A DNA stretch of 7,271 nt from an uncultured Clostridia bacterium. GTDB lineage: Bacteria; Bacillota; Clostridia; Oscillospirales; Oscillospiraceae. The translations under genes were made by a program, and so were the position numbers. The stretch is taken from assembly GCA_947169005.1 (NCBI GenBank), contig CAMVOG010000120.1:1-7271 (forward strand), written 5' to 3'. The first letter of the stretch is position 1. Every line of letters begins with the position of its first letter. The notes beneath the pieces were generated by a model. That model was not told the origin of the DNA and did no database searches. It worked only from the letters and a program-made list of their open reading frames with translations. Positions 1 to 5,734 of the stretch are shown here, piece by piece.

Positions 1-514
1 CCTGCGGCTGCCGGACAAGGGGGAGGTGCTGTTTGACGGGACCGCCACGGCGAGGCTGGACCGGAACGAGCTGCGGCGGCGGCACGTGGCGACGATCTAC
101 CAGGATTTTGCCCTCTTTCCCCTGCTGAACGTGACGGAGAACATTCTCTTTCCCCTGGAGCTGCGGCACACGCCCCGGAAGGCGGCGCTGGCGGAGGCCA
201 GGCGCTGGGCGGAGCGGGCCCAGCTCCCGGAGGAGCTGCTGGACCGGCGGCCGGGGGCCATCTCCGGCGGCGAGCAGCAGCGGACGGCGGTGGCCCGAGC
301 CTTCGCCGCCGGGGCGGAGGTGCTGCTGGCGGACGAGCCCACGGGCAATCTGGACAGCGCCACCAGCGAGGAGATCGTTTCCCTCCTGCTGGCCGCCGCC
401 CACGAGGAGGGGCGCTGCGTGGTGGTCGTCACCCACGATATGGAGGTGGCCCGCCGGGCGGACCGCATCCTGCGGCTGGAGGACGGGCTGCTGACGGAAT
501 GGCGCTTCGGATAA
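1..514 (+). CDS. ABC transporter ATP-binding protein, LolD/MacB/FtsE type (5' end cut off by the window)
   Basis: This is the ATPase subunit of an ABC transporter; it binds and hydrolyses ATP at the inner face of the membrane to power a separate permease. The reading frame is open from base 2 and gives about 170 residues, so the Walker A loop (normally about 40 residues in) lies outside the window. Visible in order are the Q-loop YQDF (near bases 97-108), the signature ISGGEQQR (260-283), Walker B LLADEP followed by the D-loop GNLD (about 323-352), and the H-loop VVTHD (about 427-441). The ADEPTGNLD and SGGEQQR wording is typical of the lipoprotein/antimicrobial-peptide exporter group (LolD, MacB, BceA, FtsE). 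An internal GTG at 26 could be mistaken for a start, but the homologous frame continues upstream. The stop is followed at once by a terminator. The permease is not visible, so the substrate cannot be named. Family assignment is firm; the subfamily is inference. Confidence 0.93.
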   Translation, partial: LRLPDKGEVLFDGTATARLDRNELRRRHVATIYQDFALFPLLNVTENILFPLELRHTPRKAALAEARRWAERAQLPEELLDRRPGAISGGEQQRTAVARAFAAGAEVLLADEPTGNLDSATSEEIVSLLLAAAHEEGRCVVVVTHDMEVARRADRILRLEDGLLTEWRFG

Positions 515-519
515 AAAAG

Positions 520-546
520 GACCCCGAAAGCAGGGCTTTCGGGGTC
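520..546. terminator. Bidirectional intrinsic terminator between convergent genes
   Basis: A perfect 12-bp inverted repeat, GACCCCGAAAGC (520-531) and GCTTTCGGGGTC (535-546), closes on a 3-base loop. On the plus strand it is followed by TTCTTCC, a modest T-rich tail for the ABC ATPase gene. On the minus strand the A-run at 513-518 becomes a TTTTTT tail separated by CC, giving a good terminator for nudC, whose stop codon is only 16 bases away. The position between two converging genes fits a shared terminator, probably stronger in the nudC direction. Confidence 0.9.
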
Positions 547-562
547 TTCTTCCATTCAAAAT

Positions 563-1387
563 TCAGCTTTCGCCGTTCAAAAAGGCCACGATCATGCTGC
601 GGGTGAGGCTGATGCCGTCGTCCTTCAGGTCCAGCTCGTCCCGGGTGAACCAGCCGGCGTAGCTCAGCTCCGAGCGGTCCACGGTGATCTCCGGGCTGCC
701 GTCCAGGCGGGCGAAGAAGCCCAGGAGCATGCTGGAGGAAAGACCCCAGGGCTGGCTGCCCCAGTAGCGCAGGTCCTTGACCCGCAGGCCCGTTTCCTCC
801 ATGACCTCCCGGCGCACCGTGTCCTCCGGGCACTCCCCGATCTCGCAAAAGCCCGCCACCAGGGCGTAGTGAGTGTAGTCCCGCCCGGCGTAGCGGGTCA
901 GCAGGACCCGGTCCCCGTCCGTGACGCAGACGATGACCACCGGGGAGATTTTGGGATAGATCGTGTTGCCGCAGTGGGGGCAGACCAGGCTGCGCTCCGT
1001 CTTCCCCGGCTCCGTGGGGTGGCCGCAGCGCCCACAGAAGCGGTTATCCCAATACCAGCCCGCCAGGTGGCCCGCCGTGACGGCGGCAAAGCTCCAGGGC
1101 TTGGGCAGGGCGTGCATGAGCTCCCCGAAATGGTGCATCTCAAAGCCCGTGGGGGGCTCCTCGCCCCGGGCCATGTAAAGCACGCGGTCGTCGATGGAGA
1201 TGAGGGGGAAGGCCTCGGGGGCCTTGTCCCCCAGGGCGGCAAAGGTCTGGAAAGGGGTTTCCCCCGTCAGCCGGGAGGAAAGGAAGCCCTTTTCGTTAAA
1301 AATCAAAAGAAAATCCTCCCCTTGGGGCGCTCTGCCGTAGGGGTAGGCGTTGGAATAGACCGCGGGGGCGATATTCTGGATCATCAT
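563..1387 (-). CDS. nudC: NAD(H) diphosphatase, NudC family Nudix hydrolase
   Basis: NudC enzymes cut the pyrophosphate of NAD(H) to give NMN(H) and AMP, and can remove NAD caps from RNA 5' ends; they act in the cytosol as dimers. The 274-residue protein has the usual order: a divergent N-terminal domain (about 1-110), a zinc ribbon with Cys118, Cys121, Cys136 and Cys139, and a C-terminal Nudix domain. The Nudix box GX5EX7REVXEEXGL is complete at 179-201, with the metal-binding REVMEE at 193-198. The NADH-specific SQPW motif follows at 211-214, but it continues GLSSS rather than the PFPxS of E. coli NudC. Length is close to the family norm. The ATG at 1387 is chosen because AGGTG lies 7 bases upstream; a second ATG follows directly at 1384. 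It is transcribed alone from the divergent promoter at 1420-1447 and ends at the bidirectional terminator. The identification is firm; which substrate matters in the cell is not shown by sequence. Confidence 0.93.
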   Translation of the reverse strand: MMIQNIAPAVYSNAYPYGRAPQGEDFLLIFNEKGFLSSRLTGETPFQTFAALGDKAPEAFPLISIDDRVLYMARGEEPPTGFEMHHFGELMHALPKPWSFAAVTAGHLAGWYWDNRFCGRCGHPTEPGKTERSLVCPHCGNTIYPKISPVVIVCVTDGDRVLLTRYAGRDYTHYALVAGFCEIGECPEDTVRREVMEETGLRVKDLRYWGSQPWGLSSSMLLGFFARLDGSPEITVDRSELSYAGWFTRDELDLKDDGISLTRSMIVAFLNGES

Positions 1388-1419
1388 ATGGTATCACCTG
1401 TTTTCAAAAGCATAAGCAC

Positions 1420-1447
1420 AGTATAGCACGCTTTGGGAAATTGACAA
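1420..1447 (-). promoter_or_regulatory. Sigma-A-type promoter for nudC (minus strand)
   Basis: Read on the minus strand, TTGTCA (1447-1442) and TATACT (1425-1420) are separated by 16 bases. Each hexamer differs from consensus at one position. Transcription would begin near 1413, leaving a short leader of about 26 bases that carries the AGGTG ribosome site. No operator-like inverted repeat stands out around it. Confidence 0.72.
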
Positions 1448-1456
1448 GCGTTTTTC

Positions 1457-1485
1457 TTGCCATTCGGCGCGGTTTGGGGTATGAT
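1457..1485 (+). promoter_or_regulatory. Sigma-A-type promoter for the DUF3786-reductase-acyltransferase unit
   Basis: TTGCCA (1457-1462) and TATGAT (1480-1485) are separated by exactly 17 bases; the hexamers match consensus at 4-5 of 6 positions each. Transcription would start near 1492, about 45 bases before the TTG start at 1537. A perfect TTGACA also sits at 1441-1446 on this strand, but no -10 is found at the right distance from it; it overlaps the minus-strand -35 of nudC. The two -35 elements are back to back, only 9 bases apart. Confidence 0.7.
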
Positions 1486-1536
1486 GGGGAAGAATGGAAT
1501 CAGTACGCAGAACTCAGAACACGGGAGGCGAGGCTT

Positions 1537-2154
1537 TTGTCGAACTACGATAAAATGGCCGCGGGGGCGCGGGAGCTTTTTCTGGGATACGACCAGGAGG
1601 CCATCATCCGCCGCTGGGGATTGGAAGCGGACGAGGACTACCTCTATCTCCGCTATCTGAGCCAGCCCCTGCGCATCGGGCGGAAGACCGGCCTGGTGGA
1701 GCCCGCCGCGCCGGGCGCTTTCGTCTCCCCCGGCGCGGTAAACGAGAGCATGATCCTGTTTGACGCGCTCACCCTGTCGGACCCCCGCCCCGTGCCGGAG
1801 GGCGTGTGGCGCTCCGTCAGCGACCTGGGCGGCATCATCGGCTCCGGCCATTCGCGGCTGCTGAGCCATGAGAAGGAGGCCGCCCTCTTCGCGGGGAAAG
1901 TGCCCCTCCTGCGGGAGGCCTGCGCCCGCTTCGGCCGGGAGGAGCCGGGCAAGGCGGACGTGAGCTTCGTCTTCCCCGTCTTCGGCGGCTTCGAGGTCTG
2001 GTTCCGCTTCTGGGACGGGGACGAGGAATTCCCCGCCAGCATCCAGTATCTGTTCGACGGCAGCGCCCTGCGCTTCATGCACTATGAGACGCTTTGGTAT
2101 CTGATGGGCAATATTATAGACCATATTCAATGGCACATCGCTGAAAGGAGATAA
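1537..2154 (+). CDS. DUF3786 domain protein (start reassigned to TTG 1537)
   Basis: About 205 residues beginning MSNYDKMAAGARELFL. It resembles the DUF3786 family, known mainly from anaerobic bacteria and without an established function. Family-like features are the N-terminal NYDKMA segment, the DYLYLRYL...RIGRKTG block, NESMILFDAL in the middle, and WDGDEEFPAS...LFDGSA near the C-terminus. There is no signal peptide or membrane span, so it should be cytosolic. The frame stays open back to a TTG at 1441, but that region holds the promoter; TTG 1537 is preferred because GGGAGG (1523-1528) lies 8 bases upstream and the conserved domain starts there. ATG 1555 has no ribosome site. The last codons carry the AAAGGAG ribosome site of the reductase gene 6 bases downstream, so the two are probably translated from one message. 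Family assignment is from memory of its motifs; role unknown. Confidence 0.8.
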   Translation: MSNYDKMAAGARELFLGYDQEAIIRRWGLEADEDYLYLRYLSQPLRIGRKTGLVEPAAPGAFVSPGAVNESMILFDALTLSDPRPVPEGVWRSVSDLGGIIGSGHSRLLSHEKEAALFAGKVPLLREACARFGREEPGKADVSFVFPVFGGFEVWFRFWDGDEEFPASIQYLFDGSALRFMHYETLWYLMGNIIDHIQWHIAERR

Positions 2155-2160
2155 GCCCCC

Positions 2161-4083
2161 ATGAAATACGAAAACCTGTTCAAGCCCATTCGCCTGGGCA
2201 ACACCCTGTTCCGCAACCGCATTTTCGCCTCTCCCCAGGGCTTTTACAACGTGGGGGCGGACTGCTTCCCCAACCCGGAGACCGCCGCTTACTACGAGCG
2301 GAAGGCCATCGGCGGCTTTGCCTCCATCTGCGTGGGCGACTGCATCGTGGACCGGGAGCGGGGCTGCCACTACAGCTTCCTTTTCAATATTGAGGACCCC
2401 AACTCCCTGCCCGGCTTCGCGGCGGTGGCGGGGGCCGTTTCCCGCCACGGCTGTGTGGCCTCCTGCGAGCTGAGCCACGCGGGCATGTACGCCCACGCCA
2501 GCCAGGACGCGGGCTTCCCCCTCTACGGGCCCGTGGAGCTGGATAATCAGTACGGCCATGTGCGGCAGATGGACGAGGCGGACATTCAGCGGGTGCTGGA
2601 GCATTACGCCGCCTGTGCCGACTTCGCCAAGCAGGCGGGCTTCGGCATGATCACCCTCCACGGCGGCCACGGCTGGCTGCTGGCCCAGTTCATGTCCTCC
2701 AGGCTCAACACCCGCAAGGATCAGTGGGGCGGCAGCCTGGAGAATCGCATGCGGCTGCCCCTGGCGGTGGTGGAGGCCGTGCGGAAGGCCGTGGGCCCCG
2801 GCTTCCCCATCGAGTTCCGCATGAGCGGCAGCGAATGCAACTCCGTGGGCTATGACCTGGGCGAGGGCGTAGAGCTGGCCAAGGCCCTGGACGGGAAGGT
2901 GGACCTCATCCACGTTTCCGCCGGGAACCACGAGGTACTGGAATCCATGTGCATCACCCACCCCTCCATGTTCCTGGAGGACGGCTGCAACGCCTACCTG
3001 GCCCGGGAGATCAAAAAGCACGTCAAGACCCCCGTGGCCACCGTGGGCGCTTTCACGGACCCGGCCATGATGGAGGAGGTCATCGCCTCCGGCGGGGCCG
3101 ATATCGTACAGCTGGGCCGCCAGAGCCTGGCAGACCCGGACTTCCCCCTCAAGGCCCGCACCGGGCGGGAGGAGGAGATCAACCGCTGTCTGCGCTGCAA
3201 CACCTGCTTTGCGGGCAACGGGCGCTATCGCACTCTCCAGTGCGCCATCAACCCGGAGATCGGGCGGGAGCTGGCCGTGCGGACCACGCTGCCCGCGCCG
3301 GAGAAGAAAAAGGTCCTGGTCATCGGCGGCGGCCCCGGCGGGATGCAGGCAGCTCTCACTGCCGCGCGGCGGGGGCATCGGGTCATTCTCTGCGAGAAGG
3401 GGCCGCGGCTCGGCGGCGTCCTGCTCTGTGAGGAGAAGGTGCCCTTCAAGGAGCATTTGGCCCAGTATCTCGCCCGCCAGGCCCGTCTCTGCGAAAAAGC
3501 AGGGGTGGAGATCCGGCTGAATACGGAGGTCACCCACGAATACGCCGCCGTGGAGAAGGCGGACGTGATCGTGGCCGCCCTGGGCGCGCGGCCCAGCGTC
3601 CCCCCCATTCCGGGCATTGAAAAGGCCCTGGGGGCGGAGGCGGCCTACGTGGAGCCGGAGAAGGTGGGCAATCAGGTCGTCATCCTGGGCGCAGGCCTCG
3701 TGGGCATTGAGCTGGGGCTCTTCCTGGCGGGTCTGGGCCGCAGGGTCACGATCCTGGAAGCCAAGAGCCAGCCCACCGTGGACCCGGGCAACATGCACAC
3801 CCTCGCCATCATGCAGGAAATGCCCCGCCGGGGCGTGGAGCTGCTGACGGACGTGCGGGTGGACAAGCTGGACGAAACGGGCGTCACCGCCGGGGAGCGC
3901 TTCTTCCCCGCCGACACGGTCATCGCCGCCACGGGACAGCGGCCCCTCATGGACGAGGGCGCGGCCTTCTACGACTGCGCGCCGGAGTTCTATCAGCTTG
4001 GCGACTGCCTGGCCCCCCGCAACATTCTCAGCGCCACCCAGGAGGCCTTCACCGTGGCAAGAGATATCGGGCGGAGCTTCTGA
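2161..4083 (+). CDS. NADH:flavin oxidoreductase, Old Yellow Enzyme/4Fe-4S/FAD type (FadH/BaiCD-like)
   Basis: This 640-residue enzyme belongs to the family of 2,4-dienoyl-CoA reductase (FadH), BaiCD/BaiH and clostridial enoate reductases, which pass electrons from NAD(P)H through FAD and a 4Fe-4S cluster to FMN and reduce activated C=C bonds. Residues 1-340 form the FMN TIM barrel, with HGGHGW at 167-172, GGSLENR at 190-196 and GNHE at 255-258 (His257 matching the FadH catalytic histidine). Cys343, Cys346, Cys349 and Cys361 are the likely cluster ligands, spaced x2-x2-x11 rather than the x2-x3-x11 of E. coli FadH. GGGPGG at 389-394 is the FAD fold; GAGLVG at 510-515 is the NAD(P)H fold; GD at 614-615 is the usual C-terminal FAD contact. 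Trp172 stands where FadH has catalytic Tyr166. The start has AAAGGAG 10 bases upstream. It is soluble and full length; a DUF3786 gene precedes it and an acyltransferase gene follows after 32 bases. The substrate cannot be told from sequence. Confidence 0.93.
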   Translation: MKYENLFKPIRLGNTLFRNRIFASPQGFYNVGADCFPNPETAAYYERKAIGGFASICVGDCIVDRERGCHYSFLFNIEDPNSLPGFAAVAGAVSRHGCVASCELSHAGMYAHASQDAGFPLYGPVELDNQYGHVRQMDEADIQRVLEHYAACADFAKQAGFGMITLHGGHGWLLAQFMSSRLNTRKDQWGGSLENRMRLPLAVVEAVRKAVGPGFPIEFRMSGSECNSVGYDLGEGVELAKALDGKVDLIHVSAGNHEVLESMCITHPSMFLEDGCNAYLAREIKKHVKTPVATVGAFTDPAMMEEVIASGGADIVQLGRQSLADPDFPLKARTGREEEINRCLRCNTCFAGNGRYRTLQCAINPEIGRELAVRTTLPAPEKKKVLVIGGGPGGMQAALTAARRGHRVILCEKGPRLGGVLLCEEKVPFKEHLAQYLARQARLCEKAGVEIRLNTEVTHEYAAVEKADVIVAALGARPSVPPIPGIEKALGAEAAYVEPEKVGNQVVILGAGLVGIELGLFLAGLGRRVTILEAKSQPTVDPGNMHTLAIMQEMPRRGVELLTDVRVDKLDETGVTAGERFFPADTVIAATGQRPLMDEGAAFYDCAPEFYQLGDCLAPRNILSATQEAFTVARDIGRSF

Positions 4084-4115
4084 ATCATCAGGCCGACTTT
4101 TGAGGGGAGGAGCGC

Positions 4116-5159
4116 ATGGAAAGAAAACCGGAGCTGGACCTGGGGCGGGTCCTGGCGATGCTGGCGGTGGTGGCGATCCACGTCAGCAGCGGCTATATTT
4201 ACGCGGAGAGCGCTTTCTCTCCCGGCGGCATGAATCCCGCCTACGTGCTCAACCAGGCCGGCCGCTTCTGCGTGCCCCTCTTTATCCTGCTCTCCGGGGC
4301 CTCTCTCGGCCTGCGAAGCGGGAAGGAAGCGCCCCTGCGCTTCTGGCTTTCCCGGCTGAAGAAGCTGGGCGTTCCCTATCTGATCTGGTGGGCCGTCTAT
4401 CAGTTTTCCGCCATCGGCTTCCGGCTGAGCCGTCTGGGGGAGCTGCCCTGCCTCGCCCAGCCGCTCCGCTCGCTGCTTCTGGGCTGGGGCGCGCCGCACC
4501 TCTACTTCGTGCCCGTGCTTTTCCAGCTCTATCTGCTCACGCCCCTGCTGCGGCCCGCCGCCCGCCGCTTTCCCCGGGCCAGTCTGCTGCTTTCCTTCCT
4601 GCTCAGTCTTCCGGCAAATTGGCTGGTGGATATGGGGATACAGGGCTATCACCCCATACCGGGTCTGCCGGGCTCCCTGCTGTGGATGCTCTTTCCCTGC
4701 TGGATCTTCTATTACGTCTGCGGGCTGGTCGCCGGGCAGCGGATGGACCGGCTCTCCCCCATGCCGAAGGGCCTCTCCCCGCTTTGGCTCCTCTGCACGC
4801 TGGCCGTGCTGATCGCCTATCTTCCCCATACCAAGGCAACCGGCTCCTTGGGCTCCATTACCCCTGCCATGCTGCCCATCACGCTGCTGGTCTTCCTGTC
4901 CTGCTGCAGCCTCCGGCGTCCCCTTGAGCGCTTTACCCCGCTGAGGCGAATCGTCAGTTTCCTGGCGGCCCACTCCATGAGCGTATACTTCTGCCACGTT
5001 CTGCTGCTGGAGCTTTGGCGGAAGATCTATCTGCCGGGGATGCACGGGATGCTTATCCTCCTGATCCTGGTCACGCTGAGCTCCCTGCTCTTTGCCTGGC
5101 TGCTGGACAGCCTGCTTGCCCGCGTCAAAAAAGCCCTGCGCCGCAGGGCCGCCGGATAA
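4116..5159 (+). CDS. Acyltransferase-3 family membrane protein (probable surface-glycan O-acyltransferase)
   Basis: A 347-residue polytopic membrane protein of the acyltransferase-3 family, whose members (OatA-type domains, WecH, OafA) move acetyl or other short acyl groups onto cell-surface sugars or other extracytoplasmic acceptors. The first membrane helix (about 8-28) contains the family's essential histidine as His22 in VVAIHVS. FVPLF-type helix 2 (about 48-66) is followed by the basic segment RFWLSRLKK (75-83), matching the family's conserved arginine region. LYFVPVLFQLYLLTPLL (129-145) is a typical core helix, and AAHSMSVYFCHVLLLELW (284-301) is the conserved late helix. About ten hydrophobic spans are expected; there is no extra SGNH domain, so this is the stand-alone form. 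The start has the strong AGGGGAGGAG site at 4103-4112. It is the last gene of the plus-strand unit and ends 15 bases before a hairpin terminator. The C-terminus is strongly basic (RVKKALRRR), as expected on the cytosolic side. The acceptor is unknown. Confidence 0.9.
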   Translation: MERKPELDLGRVLAMLAVVAIHVSSGYIYAESAFSPGGMNPAYVLNQAGRFCVPLFILLSGASLGLRSGKEAPLRFWLSRLKKLGVPYLIWWAVYQFSAIGFRLSRLGELPCLAQPLRSLLLGWGAPHLYFVPVLFQLYLLTPLLRPAARRFPRASLLLSFLLSLPANWLVDMGIQGYHPIPGLPGSLLWMLFPCWIFYYVCGLVAGQRMDRLSPMPKGLSPLWLLCTLAVLIAYLPHTKATGSLGSITPAMLPITLLVFLSCCSLRRPLERFTPLRRIVSFLAAHSMSVYFCHVLLLELWRKIYLPGMHGMLILLILVTLSSLLFAWLLDSLLARVKKALRRRAAG

Positions 5160-5174
5160 ACGGATATACGAAAA

Positions 5175-5206
5175 GGGCGCGCCGTGGTTTGCGGCGCGCC
5201 CCTTTT
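5175..5206. terminator. Bidirectional intrinsic terminator between the acyltransferase and the zinc-ribbon gene
   Basis: A perfect 10-bp GC-rich stem, GGGCGCGCCG (5175-5184) and CGGCGCGCCC (5192-5201), closes on a 7-base loop. On the plus strand it is followed by CTTTTCTTT; on the minus strand the AAAA at 5171-5174 gives TTTT. It sits in the 53-base gap between two converging genes and so should end both the acyltransferase unit and the nfeD-floA unit. Confidence 0.92.
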
Positions 5207-5212
5207 CTTTGC

Positions 5213-5383
5213 TTAGTGCTTTTCACCCTCGTGGATCACGTGCCCGCACTCCGGGCAGGTGGCGTCCTCCACGACGAAGCTGTCCCGCAGGAAGACCTCG
5301 ATCTCCTCCCCGCACTGGGGGCATTTGATTTCCTTGAGGACAGGGGTCCTCTTCTTGCTTTCGCAGCCGTCCATAACAGCCAT
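5213..5383 (-). CDS. Small zinc-ribbon protein, 56 residues
   Basis: A 56-codon gene on the minus strand, read directly from the sequence: it starts MAVMDGCESKK and ends HEGEKH. It has two CxxC knuckles, CPQC at 21-24 and CPEC at 43-46, followed by GHVIHE; this is the pattern of a compact zinc ribbon that binds one zinc ion. An additional Cys7 lies in the N-terminal tail. Between the knuckles is an acidic, beta-prone stretch (EEIEVFLRDSFVVED). There is no membrane segment, so it should be cytosolic. AAAGGAA (5400-5394) lies 10 bases upstream of the ATG, a normal ribosome site. It is the last gene of the nfeD-floA unit, 42 bases after the 102-residue gene, and is followed by a terminator. Small zinc ribbons of this sort can bind nucleic acid or protein; nothing here tells which. 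That it is a real gene is well supported; its function is unknown. Confidence 0.82.
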   Translation of the reverse strand: MAVMDGCESKKRTPVLKEIKCPQCGEEIEVFLRDSFVVEDATCPECGHVIHEGEKH

Positions 5384-5425
5384 TTTCCACACGTTCCTTT
5401 CCTTTTATACTTTCCCTTCCGGGGT

Positions 5426-5734
5426 TTATCGCTTGCTCTTGGGCTTACCCAGGATCTCGGCGCCGATGATGGCCTCCCGCCAGCTTCTGGCGGGCTGATG
5501 GGCCGAGGCGGGCGCGGGCTCGGGCTTTGCGCCCCGCAGGCGCTCCAGCTCCTTCTTCGCGGCCTCATACTCCGCCTTCAGCCGCTCATAGTCCCGGTGC
5601 TCCTCATGGGGGTCCCAGCCCTCGTCCCCGTCTACGGGGACCGTGTTGGCGAGCAGCTCGTCCGGGGCGGGAGAGCTGTTCCTCACGGGGCCGTCCCAGG
5701 GGATGCCGGGGAGGAAAACGCTCTTCCCGGCCAT
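5426..5734 (-). CDS. Hypothetical 102-residue helical protein coupled to floA
   Basis: I do not recognise this protein. It has an extended N-terminal part rich in Pro and acidic residues (1-42), a charged helical stretch with coiled-coil character (about 43-68, with YERLKAEYEAAKKELERLRG), a Pro/Ala linker (70-82), and a short C-terminal helix RSWREAIIGAEILG ending in the basic tail KPKSKR. There is no membrane span, signal peptide or cysteine. Its ATG shares a base with the floA stop codon (TAATG, 5736-5732), so translation is probably coupled to floA; a weak AGAGGG lies 9 bases upstream. The overlap, the reading direction and codon use like its neighbours argue that it is real. Its place between floA and the zinc-ribbon gene suggests a partner or accessory of the flotillin, but this is inference only. 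The N-terminal half looks poorly ordered and may be poorly conserved. Confidence 0.75.
   Translation of the reverse strand: MAGKSVFLPGIPWDGPVRNSSPAPDELLANTVPVDGDEGWDPHEEHRDYERLKAEYEAAKKELERLRGAKPEPAPASAHQPARSWREAIIGAEILGKPKSKR

Noticed and set aside
26..514. A complete 162-residue ABC ATPase starting at GTG 26
   Set aside because: The frame is open upstream to the window edge and the residues before the GTG fit the family; a start there would lack Walker A. It is a gene cut by the window, not a short protein.
1441..1446. Perfect TTGACA on the plus strand as a -35 element
   Set aside because: No -10-like hexamer occurs 16-18 bases downstream (the bases near 1463-1469 read TTCGGCG). The same bases are better explained as part of the minus-strand -35 TTGTCA of nudC.
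1384..3798. An 804-codon open frame on the minus strand, antisense to the DUF3786 and reductase genes
   Set aside because: The plus-strand frames carry clear conserved domains. The antisense translation is low-complexity in Gly, Ala, His, Leu and Gln with no recognisable domain, as expected from GC-rich codons on the other strand.
3993..5045. A 350-codon minus-strand open frame opposite the acyltransferase gene
   Set aside because: It is Gln/Gly/Ala-rich without domain signals and crosses the reductase-acyltransferase boundary. The plus-strand membrane protein has conserved motifs and a strong ribosome site.
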